64,000 nucleotides of DNA from Lentzea waywayandensis (GTDB lineage Bacteria; Actinomycetota; Actinomycetes; Mycobacteriales; Pseudonocardiaceae). The notes below the pieces were generated by a model. That model worked only from the letters and a program-made list of their open reading frames with translations, did not search any database and was not told the origin of the DNA. This document shows positions 23,879-33,093 of this stretch, piece by piece. The position numbers and the translations under genes were made by a program. The stretch lies in the NCBI RefSeq assembly GCF_900115955.1, contig NZ_FOYL01000019.1, forward strand, positions 97,125-161,124, read 5' to 3'. Within the stretch, counting starts at the first letter, position 1. Each line of letters opens with the position of its first letter.

Positions 23879-25450
23879 ATGAACCCGTCCACGACGCAGG
23901 CGAGGGTGATCGTCGACGAACTGGTGCGCAACGGCGTGCGTCACGTCGTGCTGTGCCCCGGTTCGCGCAACGCCCCGCTGTCGTTCGCGCTGCACCAGGC
24001 CGAGCACAAAGGCCTGCTCACGGTGCACGTGCGCATCGACGAGCGGAGCGGAGGGTTTCTCGCGCTGGGACTCGCGAAGACCGGCGTACCGGCCGTGGTG
24101 ACGTGCACCAGCGGCACCGCCGTCGCGAACCTGCACCCGGCCGTCATCGAGGCGCAGCTCACCAACGTGCCGCTGATCGCGCTGACCGCCGACCGCCCGG
24201 TCGATCTCTACCGGACCGGGTCCAGCCAGACGATCGACCAGTACGACGTGCTCGGCATCCCGACGCTGCACATGCCGGAGGGCGCCGACGAGCCCACGAC
24301 GCGTTCGTTGATCTGCCGCGCCATCGCCACGGACGGCCCGTCGCACGTCAACGTGCCTTTCCGGCCGCCGCTCACGCCGTCTGATGATCTTTGGCCCTCG
24401 TCGGACCGCGGCCCGTGGACGGAGACGGACCGCGTGTTCACCGTCGAGACCCGGCCGTCCTCGCTGCCGGCCCGCACGCTGGTGCTGCTCGGTGACGACC
24501 GCCCGGAGCGGCTGTCGAAGGCCTCTCAGCTGGGGTGGCCGGTGATCGCCGAGCCGACCGCGCCCGGTGGCCTGCGGCACGGGTCGTTGCTGCTCAACGC
24601 GGGCCTGCCGGAGCATCTGCGGCCGGACGCGGTGCTCGTCGTGGGTCGCGTCACCCTTTCGAGGGGTCAGCAGGCGCTGCTTGGAAGCGCTCCAATCGTG
24701 CACGCGGTCGGTGACCAGGCTCAGTGGCCGGACGTGCAGTTCACCGCCACGCGCGCCTCGACCTGGCTGCCGGAGCCCGCCGCGCTCGACGGCGAGTGGT
24801 CGCAGGCGTGGCAGAGCGCGGTGAAGAACGTCAGCGTGGCCGTCGACGACCTCCTGGACGCCGAGCCGTGGCCGACCGGCCTGCACGTCGCGCGTGACCT
24901 GACGCAGGCGATGCCGCCGGGTTCGCTGCTGTTCGTGGGCTCGTCCAACCCGATCCGTGACGTCGACTTCGCGGGCGAGCGGCGTTCGGACATCGCCGTG
25001 CACGCCAACCGGGGTGCCGCGGGCATCGATGGAAGCGTGTCCACGGCCATCGGGCTCGCGCTGAACCACGACGGGCCCGCGTTCGCGCTGATGGGCGACC
25101 TGACGTTCCTGCACGACAGCAACGGCCTGCTGGCCGACCGGGTTCCGGACCTCACGATCGTCGTGCTCAACGACGACGGGGGCGGGATCTTTTCATTGCT
25201 GGAACAAGGCGCTCCGGAGTACGGCGGAAGTTTCGAAAGGATTTTCGGCACCCCGCACGGGACGGATCTGACCGCTTTGTGCGCGGGCTACCGAATTCCG
25301 CACTCCACAGTGGACGGCCAGGAGGAGTTCCGTAGCGCGATTGCGGCACCGAAGGGCCTCCAAGTGGTCGAAGTGCAGGCAAAACGTGAAGAACTGCGCG
25401 CGTTGCACCAACGTCTCAAGTCGACGGTGTCAACCGTTTTCAGCAGCTAG
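23879..25450 (+). CDS. menD: 2-succinyl-5-enolpyruvyl-6-hydroxy-3-cyclohexene-1-carboxylate synthase
   Basis: A 523-residue thiamine diphosphate enzyme that condenses isochorismate with 2-oxoglutarate, the committed step of classical menaquinone synthesis. The N-terminal block HVVLCPGSRNAPLSFAL and CTSGTAVANLHPAVIEA are MenD hallmarks. GDLTFLHDSNGLL...NDDGGGIFSLL is the TPP/Mg motif. The length is slightly short of the 550 or so common elsewhere but usual for actinobacteria. ATG is used, without a strong Shine-Dalgarno sequence. Isochorismate would come from MenF encoded at 29241. Confidence 0.96.
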   Translation: MNPSTTQARVIVDELVRNGVRHVVLCPGSRNAPLSFALHQAEHKGLLTVHVRIDERSGGFLALGLAKTGVPAVVTCTSGTAVANLHPAVIEAQLTNVPLIALTADRPVDLYRTGSSQTIDQYDVLGIPTLHMPEGADEPTTRSLICRAIATDGPSHVNVPFRPPLTPSDDLWPSSDRGPWTETDRVFTVETRPSSLPARTLVLLGDDRPERLSKASQLGWPVIAEPTAPGGLRHGSLLLNAGLPEHLRPDAVLVVGRVTLSRGQQALLGSAPIVHAVGDQAQWPDVQFTATRASTWLPEPAALDGEWSQAWQSAVKNVSVAVDDLLDAEPWPTGLHVARDLTQAMPPGSLLFVGSSNPIRDVDFAGERRSDIAVHANRGAAGIDGSVSTAIGLALNHDGPAFALMGDLTFLHDSNGLLADRVPDLTIVVLNDDGGGIFSLLEQGAPEYGGSFERIFGTPHGTDLTALCAGYRIPHSTVDGQEEFRSAIAAPKGLQVVEVQAKREELRALHQRLKSTVSTVFSS

Positions 25451-25504
25451 GAAACATACGTAAGTCGGTAGATCGACCATGATCGTGTGGATAGCGTCCG
25501 CCGC

Positions 25505-27019
25505 ATGTCGATCAGATCAAAGACGACGGCCGCGGTGGCGTCCGCGGCCGCGATGGCGTTCTTCGCGGGGACGGCGCTCGCGGCGTCTCCGGGTGCTCCC
25601 GGGGCCGGCGACCCGTACTTCCCGAAGTACGGCAACGGCGGGTACGACGTCTCCCACTACGACATCAGGCTCAACTACAACCCGACCGGCGACCAGCTGT
25701 CGGGCACCACGACGATCCTGGCGAAGGCCACCCAGGACCTCACGCAGTTCAACCTCGACTTCCTGCTCAAGGTGAAGTCGGTCCGCGTGAACAACGTCCC
25801 GGCCTCGTTCGTCTCGGACGACGGCGAGCTCACGCTCACCCCGCGCGGCGGCGTCCGCAAGGGCCAGGACCTCACGATCGTCGTCACATACGCCGACTCC
25901 CCGTCCACGGTGAAGAACGGCAACGGCTTCACGGCGTGGACGAAGACCCCCGACGGCGCCCTGGCCATCGGTGAGCCGGAGATCGCCTCCTGGTGGTTCC
26001 CGTCCAACGACCACCCGACCGACAAGGCCACCTTCGACGTCAACGTCGCCGTCCCGACCGGCGTCGAGGCGATCTCGAACGGCACCTTCGTCGGCCAGAC
26101 CCGCCAGATCAACGGCTACACCCGCTGGAACTGGCGCAGCACCAAGCCGCAGGCGACGTACCTGACGTTCCTGACCATCGGCCAGTTCGAGCTCCGCCAG
26201 GGCACCACGCCCTCCGGCCAGCCGTACGTCAACGCCTACTCCGAGCGCCTCGGCGACAACGCCGACGCGGCCAAGGCGAGCATCGAGCGCACGCCCGAGG
26301 TCGTCGAGTTCCTGTCGGAGAACTTCGGCCCGTACCCGTTCGAGGCGCAGGGCGGCGTCGTCACCCCGAACCTCGGCTACGCGCTGGAGAACCAGACCCG
26401 CCCGACCTACGACACGGGCTTCTTCCGCCGCGGCGCCAACACCTACGTCGTCGCGCACGAGCTGGGCCACCAGTGGTTCGGCGACTCGGTCTCGGTCCAC
26501 CACTGGCGGGACATCTGGCTGAACGAGGGCTTCGCCTCCTACGCGGAGTTCCTCTGGTCCGAGCACGTCGGTGAGGGCACGGCGCAGGAGAACGCCGACT
26601 TCACCTACGACCTTTACCCGGCCGACAGCGAGTTCTGGAACGTCCTGCCCGGCGACCCCGGTGCCGGCGCGGTGTTCGACGGCGCCGTCTACGACCGCGG
26701 CGCACTGGCCGTGCACGCCCTGCGCGTGGCCGTGGGCGACGAGAAGTTCTTCGAGATCCTCAAGACCTGGGTCGCGGAGAAGAAGTACTCGGACGCCACG
26801 ATCGAGGAGTTCATCGCACTCGCGGAGCGGGTCTCCGGCCAGCAGCTCGACCAGCTGTTCCAGACGTGGCTGTTCACGAAGGGCAAGCCGGCCGAGGCTC
26901 CCGGACGTTCGGCGGACGTCGCCTCGAAGTCGCTCTCGGTCGCTTCGGACAAGGCCGCGGAGCCGAAGTCGCGCGCCAAGATCCAGCTGACCCACGAACT
27001 GCTGGACGCGCACAAGTAG
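25505..27019 (+). CDS. Secreted M1-family zinc metallopeptidase
   Basis: A protein of about 504 residues. Its signal peptide, MSIRSKTTAAVASAAAMAFF..ALAA, supports the ATG at 25505. A GTG 18 nt earlier is also in frame. The M1 catalytic region is complete: HELGHQWFGDSV (HExxH at residues 318-322) with the third zinc ligand in WLNEGFASYAE, and QTRPTYDTGFF. The substrate-recognition GAMEN motif is replaced by GYALENQTRP, as in several bacterial M1 proteins. It lacks the C-terminal ERAP-like domain of large aminopeptidases. It is probably an exported aminopeptidase. A hairpin follows at 27066. Confidence 0.9.
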   Translation: MSIRSKTTAAVASAAAMAFFAGTALAASPGAPGAGDPYFPKYGNGGYDVSHYDIRLNYNPTGDQLSGTTTILAKATQDLTQFNLDFLLKVKSVRVNNVPASFVSDDGELTLTPRGGVRKGQDLTIVVTYADSPSTVKNGNGFTAWTKTPDGALAIGEPEIASWWFPSNDHPTDKATFDVNVAVPTGVEAISNGTFVGQTRQINGYTRWNWRSTKPQATYLTFLTIGQFELRQGTTPSGQPYVNAYSERLGDNADAAKASIERTPEVVEFLSENFGPYPFEAQGGVVTPNLGYALENQTRPTYDTGFFRRGANTYVVAHELGHQWFGDSVSVHHWRDIWLNEGFASYAEFLWSEHVGEGTAQENADFTYDLYPADSEFWNVLPGDPGAGAVFDGAVYDRGALAVHALRVAVGDEKFFEILKTWVAEKKYSDATIEEFIALAERVSGQQLDQLFQTWLFTKGKPAEAPGRSADVASKSLSVASDKAAEPKSRAKIQLTHELLDAHK

Positions 27020-27065
27020 TTCGCGCACAAGCGATTCCGGGCTGTCAGACCGGCTGAGTACGTTA

Positions 27066-27104
27066 TGACGCAGGGGTTCCCGGCAAGGGGGGACCCCTGC
27101 GTCA
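27066..27104 (+). terminator. 12-bp hairpin between the M1 peptidase and GNAT genes
   Basis: TGACGCAGGGGT (27066-27077) and ACCCCTGCGTCA (27093-27104) are perfectly complementary, with a 15-nt loop that can add three C-G pairs. There is no T-run. It ends 6 nt before the ribosome binding site of the GNAT gene, so it may be a terminator or a leader structure affecting that gene. Confidence 0.55.
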
Positions 27105-27120
27105 GCGTGTGGAGGGGACC

Positions 27121-27696
27121 ATGAGCGGACACCATGACCGACCGGGAGCCGTGGCCTGGCCGCCCGTCCCGATCAAGACCGAACGGCTCGTGCTCCGCCA
27201 GTCGGAGCCCCGCGACCGACCGGCGTTCGTCGACCTCTTCGCCTCGCCGGAGGTGGGCACCTACATCGGCGGCGCCCAGCCGCGCGACGAGGTGGAGCGC
27301 ACGGCTCCCGAGGTGCCGGGCAGGCGCTTCGGCTTCTTCGTGGTTGAGCTCGACGGGACGATGATCGGCATGATCACGTTCGACCGGCGCGACCCGGTGC
27401 GCAAAGGCCGAGTCTGGCCGGATGCGGGGGAGGCCGAGCTCGGCTACATGTTCCTGCCGCACTCGTGGGGCCACGGGTATGCGGCCGAGGCGTGCGCGGC
27501 GGCACTCGACTGGTTCACCGGCTCGCATCCCGGCGAACCGGTGGTGCTGACGATCCAGGTCGCCAACGAAGCCTCGCTGCGCCTCGCGAAGAAACTTGGG
27601 TTCACCGAGGTGGACCGGTTCGAGGAGTACGGCGCCGAGCAGTGGTTCGGCGCGCTGTCACCGTTTTCACCCGAACGAGCCCGTATCGTGGAATAG
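27121..27696 (+). CDS. GNAT family N-acetyltransferase
   Basis: A 191-residue RimJ/RimL-type acetyltransferase. KTERLVLRQSEPRDRPAFVDLF at the start and the acetyl-CoA block ELGYMFLPHSWGHGYAAEACAAALDW are typical. ANEASLRLAKKLGFTEVDRFEEYG is the usual C-terminal signature. The acceptor is unknown. I chose the ATG at 27121 because GGAGGGG lies 4-7 nt upstream. A GTG 12 nt earlier would overlap that site. Confidence 0.9.
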   Translation: MSGHHDRPGAVAWPPVPIKTERLVLRQSEPRDRPAFVDLFASPEVGTYIGGAQPRDEVERTAPEVPGRRFGFFVVELDGTMIGMITFDRRDPVRKGRVWPDAGEAELGYMFLPHSWGHGYAAEACAAALDWFTGSHPGEPVVLTIQVANEASLRLAKKLGFTEVDRFEEYGAEQWFGALSPFSPERARIVE

Positions 27697-27718
27697 ATCC
27701 AAGTCATAGCGTCGGTGA

Positions 27719-28567
27719 ATGGCCCAAAGCATTCCATCCACCGCGTACAGCCGGGATCTAGGCGATGAGCTGCGGCGTTTGCGCGAGACCTGCACCGACT
27801 TCAAAGGCGCCGAAGTGGCCGCCAGGCTGGGCTGGGATCCCAGCAAGGTGTCGACCATCGAGCACGGCAAAGCGCGGCCCAGTGAGATCGACCTGGTCCA
27901 GTTCCTGACGATGTGCGGCAAGGACATCGACTTCTTCGAGGACTTCAAACGGCGCTACCGCAACGCCTTCGAGGAATACATCGTTCAGGTCCCGGACAAC
28001 GTGCGCACTCTCGCGATGGCTGAAGCAACGGCCAAGACGATGCTCAACTACGACACGTTGACCGTGCCTGGTCTCACTCAAACGGAGCGGTACGCCGACG
28101 CCTTGTACCGAGTGGCGGGTGTCGCCGTCGAGGAGCGGATCCCGGCGCTGGTGCGGGCGCGGATGGATCGTCAGGCGGTGCTGAGGCGACACGATCGGCC
28201 GACTTGCTTGTTCTACATCCACGAGCTGGCGCTGCGGCAGCAGGTCGGTGACGCGCAGATCATGGAGGACCAGTACCTCCAGTTGTTGTTCTACGCGCAC
28301 ATCGTGCGAATCGTGCCCGCGGACGTGATCGTCAACTCCGCCGGAGTACGGCTGTGGGAGTACGAGAAAGCGATGCCGATCGCTTACAGCGAGACCGACC
28401 TGACTCAGGTGTTCGTGCAGGATCGGGGCGCTATTGCGCGGACGAGGCTGATCTTCGATCGTTTGGCCGAGGTCGCCTTGGATGAGGAACAATCGCGGAG
28501 GAAGCTGGCGGAGTACGTCAACCTGCCGCGAGAGGATCTCGATGCCCCAGGACAGCACTTGGCGTAA
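27719..28567 (+). CDS. XRE-family regulator with DUF5753 domain
   Basis: A 282-residue protein. An N-terminal helix-turn-helix (ELRRLRETCTDFKGAEVAARLGWDPSKVSTIEHGKARPS) is followed by a DUF5753 domain including TLTVPGLTQTERYADALYR and FYIHELALRQQVGD. This family (with BldB/WhiJ-like partners) controls development and antibiotic genes in actinomycetes and is nearly always paired with a DUF397 protein, encoded next. The start is the ATG at 27719. The specific targets are unknown. Confidence 0.92.
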   Translation: MAQSIPSTAYSRDLGDELRRLRETCTDFKGAEVAARLGWDPSKVSTIEHGKARPSEIDLVQFLTMCGKDIDFFEDFKRRYRNAFEEYIVQVPDNVRTLAMAEATAKTMLNYDTLTVPGLTQTERYADALYRVAGVAVEERIPALVRARMDRQAVLRRHDRPTCLFYIHELALRQQVGDAQIMEDQYLQLLFYAHIVRIVPADVIVNSAGVRLWEYEKAMPIAYSETDLTQVFVQDRGAIARTRLIFDRLAEVALDEEQSRRKLAEYVNLPREDLDAPGQHLA

Positions 28568-28718
28568 GAGCAGCTACAGCAACGGCACGCCAGAAGGTGA
28601 TTGCGTCGAGGTTTCGCTGACCCGGAATGCGCGTGTCCGTGACTCGAAGAACATGGCCGGTGAGGTGCTGACCTTCAGCACCTCCGCCTGGCGCGCCTTC
28701 CTCGAACAGGTCCAGTGA
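28542..28718 (+). CDS. DUF397 domain protein
   Basis: A 58-residue protein with the DUF397 pattern: STWRKSSYSNGTPEGDCVEV, RDSKNMAGEVLTFSTSAWRAFL. Such proteins bind or antagonise the neighbouring XRE/DUF5753 regulator in known pairs. The ATG at 28542 lies inside the 3' end of the regulator gene, in another frame. An open frame extends upstream but has no family sequence. It overlaps the GrpB gene by 4 nt. Confidence 0.92.
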   Translation: MPQDSTWRKSSYSNGTPEGDCVEVSLTRNARVRDSKNMAGEVLTFSTSAWRAFLEQVQ

Positions 28719-29269
28719 CCGAGGAGGCTCCGGCCTGGGCCTACGAGCGAGCCGAACTGCACCCGCACGACCCTCGATGGGCCAACCGCGCGGCAACAGA
28801 ACGCGACTGCCTCCAGCAACTGCTCAACCCGTGGCTGGTCGACGGCATCGAACACATCGGCTCCACAGCCGTCCCCGGCCTCTCCGCCAAGCCGATCATC
28901 GACCTGATGGCCTCGGTCACCGACCTGGACACCGTCGTCACCAACGCGTCCGAACTCCTGGCCGCGCACGGCTGGGTCCACGTGCCCCCGAACCTCGACA
29001 ACCGCCCGTGGCGCCGCTTCTACGTCAAACCGGACGCCACCAACCAACGGCGAGAAGCCCACCTGCACCTGATCCAGGCAGGCCATCAGCGGTGGGCCGA
29101 CCAGCTCCGCTTCCGAGACGCATTGAGAAGCGACAACGAACGAGCCCAGGCCTACGAGGACCTGAAACGCCAGCTAGCGAAACAAAGCAGCCACGACCGT
29201 GAGGCTTACACGGAAGGCAAGGCGGCCTTCGTGGCCAGCGTCATAGGCCTTCCAGGGCCTCACGCATAG
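28715..29269 (+). CDS. GrpB/UPF0157 family nucleotidyltransferase-fold protein
   Basis: A 184-residue protein with the family signature IEHIGSTAVPGLSAKPIIDLMASV and the C-terminal HLHLIQAGHQRWADQLRFRDALRS. The fold is related to nucleotidyltransferases, but the biochemical role is not established. GTG overlaps the DUF397 stop. The last 29 nt overlap the 3' end of the convergent menF, so transcripts are antisense there. Confidence 0.87.
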   Translation: MTEEAPAWAYERAELHPHDPRWANRAATERDCLQQLLNPWLVDGIEHIGSTAVPGLSAKPIIDLMASVTDLDTVVTNASELLAAHGWVHVPPNLDNRPWRRFYVKPDATNQRREAHLHLIQAGHQRWADQLRFRDALRSDNERAQAYEDLKRQLAKQSSHDREAYTEGKAAFVASVIGLPGPHA

Positions 29270-30473
29270 GCCGCATCTTGGCGTGCGCCTCCTGCACCTC
29301 GATGTCGGGATCGGAGTCGGCCACCAGCCCACATCCGGCGAACAGTCGAGCCGTGGACCCCGAGATCTGCGCACAACGAAGCGCGATTCCGAGCTCTCCG
29401 TCCCCGTTCCCGTCGATCCACCCGACGGGCCCGGCGTACCGCCCGCGGTCCATCCCCTCCAGCTGCGAGATCAACTGAGTCGCGTCCAGCCGGGGCGTTC
29501 CACCCACGGCGGCCGTCGGATGCACGGCCTCGCCGAGGTGCAGCAACGACACCGAAGACTCCAGCGTCCCGATCACGTCCGAAGAAAGATGCGACACGTT
29601 CGGCAGCCGCAGAACCGAAGGCCCCTCGACGGACATCGTCGTGCAAAAGGGCCGCAACGTCTCCGCGAGAGAGGTGATCGCGTAGTCGTGTTCCTCGAGG
29701 TTCTTCTCCGACGACATCAACGCCGAAGCAAGCTCTTCATCGGAGACCCCGTCGTGCGGCCAGGTGGTCCCGGCCAGCACCCGCGAGTCCACGACCGACC
29801 CGGTCCGCCGCAGCAGAAGCTCAGGCGTGGCGCCGACCAGGCCGTCCACGGCGTAGGCCCAGCACTCGGGATAGCGGCGGGCCAGGCCCTGCAGCACGAA
29901 CCGCTGGTCCAGCCGCCGGTCGGTGCGGGCCACCAGGTCGTGGGCCAGGACGACCTTGTCCAGTTCGCCGCCGCGCATCCGGTGAACGGCCTCGCGGACG
30001 GCCTCGCGGTACTGCGTGACCGGCAGCTGACCGTTCGAGTACCGGACCGTCGAAGGCCGCGACAACGGCGTGACCAGCGGCGCGGGGTCCGAGGCGCCGA
30101 TCGTGGTGACCCATTGCTCGCCGTTGCGGCGGCCGACGACCACCTCGGGCACGATCAGCACCGAGTCGCCCGGCGAGTCGGCGAAGGCCATCGAGATGAA
30201 CGCCACGGGGCCGCTGCCCGGCACACCCAGTTCGTCGTCCACGTCGAGGTGCGACACGAACTCCTGCCACCACTTGTCGGCCTGCGCGAACCGGTCAGGG
30301 CCGCTGACCTCCAGGCGTGCGGCCTCGCCCCAGCCGACCAGACCGGACCCGTCGCGCACCCACGCGAGCGCGCGCTCCGGGTCGGGCAGCATTCCGAGCA
30401 GGTCACCGGCGGTGTCCCGCTTCGACCGGACGCGGATTCGCTGCCGTGCTCGCGATGTCGGTGCTGAGGTCAC
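29241..30473 (-). CDS. menF: Isochorismate synthase
   Basis: A 410-residue chorismate-binding enzyme that converts chorismate to isochorismate. Signatures are GGELDKVVLAHDLVARTDR, PELLLRRTGSVVDSRVLAGT, LEEHDYAITSLAETLRPFC and the late LEGMDRGRYAGPVGWIDGNGDGELGIALRCAQ block with the Mg-binding Glu residues. It supplies MenD. A siderophore role would look the same in sequence. However, the surrounding men genes and the absence of siderophore genes in the window favour menaquinone. The start is GTG. Its 3' end overlaps the GrpB gene. Confidence 0.9.
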   Translation of the reverse strand: MTSAPTSRARQRIRVRSKRDTAGDLLGMLPDPERALAWVRDGSGLVGWGEAARLEVSGPDRFAQADKWWQEFVSHLDVDDELGVPGSGPVAFISMAFADSPGDSVLIVPEVVVGRRNGEQWVTTIGASDPAPLVTPLSRPSTVRYSNGQLPVTQYREAVREAVHRMRGGELDKVVLAHDLVARTDRRLDQRFVLQGLARRYPECWAYAVDGLVGATPELLLRRTGSVVDSRVLAGTTWPHDGVSDEELASALMSSEKNLEEHDYAITSLAETLRPFCTTMSVEGPSVLRLPNVSHLSSDVIGTLESSVSLLHLGEAVHPTAAVGGTPRLDATQLISQLEGMDRGRYAGPVGWIDGNGDGELGIALRCAQISGSTARLFAGCGLVADSDPDIEVQEAHAKMRPMREALEGL

Positions 30474-30536
30474 TCTCCGACTGTATGGACCTCAACCTGA
30501 AAGCGCGGCATCCGCCCGGCTCTAGACTTCTCAGTT

Positions 30537-30983
30537 GTGGTGGAGGACGCAGTGACCAAGTCGCCCCGCGGTGTACGCGTCCGCCGTGCGGTTTGCAGGG
30601 CTTTGTTCGTCGTCGGTGGCGTGATCACGCTTGTTTGCGTGCTGCTGCCGATCGCGTGCTGGCGTGATGACGTGGCCATCGAGCGGTCGATGGGGCAGGC
30701 GGTCGCGCAGGTCGACTCCGTGTCCTTCAACCGGACCGTTGTGCGCTACGCCACACCGGACGGGCGCGTGATCATCCCGTCCCAGGGCGTGCTGTACCCG
30801 GACGGGCTGAAGGTCGGGGACAACGTGCGGGTCGAGTACGACCAGACGAACCCCGAACTCACGCGCGTGGCCGGCCGGACGGCGACGCTCAGCCTGCTTC
30901 CCGTTGGAACCTTCCTCGTGTCCGTCTGGATCGTCATCGCAGCCGTTGTGACAGTTCTACGCAGATTCGGCGTCCGGGTGTAA
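30537..30983 (+). CDS. DUF3592-type membrane protein
   Basis: A 148-residue protein with one hydrophobic segment near each end (about residues 20-42 and 120-140). Between them an extracytoplasmic beta-rich domain contains VVRYATPDGRVIIPSQG and YPDGLKVGDNVRVEYDQTNPEL, the pattern of DUF3592. The function is unknown. It starts with GTG, diverging from menF across a 63-bp gap. paaA begins only 9 nt after its stop, so it may share the paa transcript. Confidence 0.78.
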   Translation: MVEDAVTKSPRGVRVRRAVCRALFVVGGVITLVCVLLPIACWRDDVAIERSMGQAVAQVDSVSFNRTVVRYATPDGRVIIPSQGVLYPDGLKVGDNVRVEYDQTNPELTRVAGRTATLSLLPVGTFLVSVWIVIAAVVTVLRRFGVRV

Positions 30984-30992
30984 CATCGGGGC

Positions 30993-31931
30993 ATGGCGGA
31001 TGACCTGGAGCTGCGCTTCGAGCGCACCGTGCGGTCCGAATCGCGCATCGAACCGCGCGACTGGATGCCCGACGGCTACCGCAAGACCCTGATCAGGCAG
31101 ATCGCCCAGCACGCGCACTCCGAGATCATCGGGATGCAGCCGGAGGGCAACTGGATCAGCCGCGCGCCCTCGCTGCGCCGCAAGGCGATCCTGCTCGCGA
31201 AGGTGCAGGACGAGGCAGGCCACGGCCTGTACCTGTACTCGGCGACCGAGACGCTCGGCGCCGACCGCGAGGACCTGACGGTCAAGCTCATCGAGGGCCG
31301 CCAGAAGTACTCCTCGATCTTCAACTACCCGACGCTCACGTTCGCCGACGTCGGCGTCATCGGCTGGCTGGTCGACGGCGCCGCGATCTGCAACCAGGTG
31401 CCGCTGTGCCGCACGTCCTACGGGCCGTACGCGCGCGCCATGATCCGCATCTGCAAGGAAGAGTCGTTCCACCAGCGTCAGGGCTACGAGCTGCTGATGA
31501 CGATGATGAGCGGTACCCAGCAGCAGCGCGACATGGTGCAGGACTCGGTGAACCGCTGGTGGTGGCCGGCGCTGATGATGTTCGGCCCGCCGGACGCCGA
31601 GTCGACCAACACCGAGCAGTCCATGGCGTGGCGGATCAAGCGCGACACCAACGACGAGCTGCGGCAGAAGTTCGTGAACATGAGCATGCCGCAGGCCGAG
31701 AAGCTCGGCGTGACGTTCCCGGACCCCGAGCTCAAGTGGAACGAAGAGCGTGGCGAGTACGACTTCGGCCAGCCGGACTGGGACGAGTTCTGGCAGGTCG
31801 TCAAGGGCGGCGGTGTCTGCAACGAGCAGCGCATCGCCCACCGCCGCAAGGCGCACGAGGACGGCGCGTGGGTCCGTGACGCCGCCGCCGCGCACGCTCA
31901 GAAGCACGCACGTAAGGAAGGTGCCGCGTGA
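30993..31931 (+). CDS. paaA: 1,2-phenylacetyl-CoA epoxidase, catalytic subunit PaaA
   Basis: A 312-residue ferritin-like di-iron oxygenase subunit that epoxidises phenylacetyl-CoA with O2. Candidate metal ligands are visible in KVQDEAGHGLYLYSATE and CKEESFHQRQGYELL, and MGNK-like substrate features occur near the C-terminus. The length matches the family (about 310). It is the first of five overlapping genes whose products form the multicomponent epoxidase. No upstream promoter of its own is obvious. Confidence 0.95.
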   Translation: MADDLELRFERTVRSESRIEPRDWMPDGYRKTLIRQIAQHAHSEIIGMQPEGNWISRAPSLRRKAILLAKVQDEAGHGLYLYSATETLGADREDLTVKLIEGRQKYSSIFNYPTLTFADVGVIGWLVDGAAICNQVPLCRTSYGPYARAMIRICKEESFHQRQGYELLMTMMSGTQQQRDMVQDSVNRWWWPALMMFGPPDAESTNTEQSMAWRIKRDTNDELRQKFVNMSMPQAEKLGVTFPDPELKWNEERGEYDFGQPDWDEFWQVVKGGGVCNEQRIAHRRKAHEDGAWVRDAAAAHAQKHARKEGAA

Positions 31932-32212
31932 GCACGTCTTGGCCGCTGTGGGAAGTCTTCGTGCGAGGCAAGCGCGGGCTGAACCACGTGCACGTCGGTT
32001 CGCTGCACGCGCCGGACGCCGAGATGGCGCTGCGCAACGCTCGTGACGTCTACACGCGTCGCAACGAGGGCGTGTCGATCTGGGTGGTGCCCGCGACGGA
32101 GATCACCGCGTCCTCGCCGGACGAGAAGGACCCGTTCTTCGCGCCCGCGGGGGACAAGGTCTACCGGCACCCGACGTTCTACGCGATTCCCGAGGACGTG
32201 CCGCACCTATGA
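31928..32212 (+). CDS. paaB: 1,2-phenylacetyl-CoA epoxidase subunit PaaB
   Basis: A 94-residue small subunit that bridges PaaAC heterodimers. WPLWEVFVRGKRGLNHVHVGSLHAPDAEMALRNARDVYTRR is diagnostic. GTG overlaps the paaA stop (GTGA), and its stop overlaps paaC (ATGA), so synthesis is coupled. Confidence 0.95.
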   Translation: MSTSWPLWEVFVRGKRGLNHVHVGSLHAPDAEMALRNARDVYTRRNEGVSIWVVPATEITASSPDEKDPFFAPAGDKVYRHPTFYAIPEDVPHL

Positions 32213-33093
32213 GCTTCGACAACGCCTACGAGTCTTTGCTGGGCCACGAGGACGCGCATTGGGCGTTCGGAACGGGCTTCTCGGAGGCCCTGTCCGGCGT
32301 CGACCGCGAGTTCCCGGCCGGAGTCGACAAGGACGCTCTCGCCTCCTACTGCCTGATGCTCGGCGACGACGCGTTGATCTTCTCGCAGCGCCTCTCCGAG
32401 TGGTGTTCGCGCGCTCCCGAGCTGGAAGAGGACATCGCGCTCGCCAACATCGCGCTGGACCTGCTCGGCCAGGCCCGCATGCTGCTGACGCGCGCCGGCG
32501 AGGTGCTCGGCCGGGACGAGGACGCGCTGGCCTACCTGCGTGACGAACGCGAGTTCCGCAACGTGCACCTGGCCGAGATCGACTGCGGCCCCGGCCCCGG
32601 CGGCGACTTCGCGACGACCATCGCGCGCCTGCTGGTGTTCTCGTCGTGGCGTCTCGCGCTCTTCTCGCGCCTGCGTGGCTCGGCCGACCCGGTCCTCGCC
32701 GCGATCGCCGAGAAGGGCGTCAAGGAGCTGGCGTATCACCGCGATCACGCCGCCCAGTGGACCGTTCGCCTCGGCGACGGCACCGACGAGTCGCACCGCC
32801 GCATGCAGGCGGGCCTGGAGCGCGTGTGGCCGTTCGTCGACGAACTCTTCGCGACGCACTCGGTCGAAGCCGCGCTTCAGGGCGTTGCCGTCGACCCGGC
32901 CTCGCTGCGGTCCGAAGTGGACGGTGTGCTGGAGGCGGTGCTCAGCGCCGCCGGCCTCACTCGTCCCAAGGACACCCGCGCCGCCCGTGTCGCGGGCATG
33001 GCGGGCCGCGACGGCGTGCACACCGAGGTCATGGGCTATCTGCTCGCCGAGATGCAGCACCTGCACCGCTCGCTGCCGGGAGCGGTCTGGTGA
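32209..33093 (+). CDS. paaC: 1,2-phenylacetyl-CoA epoxidase structural subunit PaaC
   Basis: A 294-residue ferritin-like partner of PaaA that lacks a functional metal site in the characterised family. DDALIFSQRLSEWCSRAPELEEDIALANIALDLLGQAR at residues 44-80 and KELAYHRDHAAQWTVRLGDGTDESHRRMQ are typical. ATG overlaps paaB, and the 3' end overlaps paaD by 4 nt. Confidence 0.95.
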   Translation: MSFDNAYESLLGHEDAHWAFGTGFSEALSGVDREFPAGVDKDALASYCLMLGDDALIFSQRLSEWCSRAPELEEDIALANIALDLLGQARMLLTRAGEVLGRDEDALAYLRDEREFRNVHLAEIDCGPGPGGDFATTIARLLVFSSWRLALFSRLRGSADPVLAAIAEKGVKELAYHRDHAAQWTVRLGDGTDESHRRMQAGLERVWPFVDELFATHSVEAALQGVAVDPASLRSEVDGVLEAVLSAAGLTRPKDTRAARVAGMAGRDGVHTEVMGYLLAEMQHLHRSLPGAVW

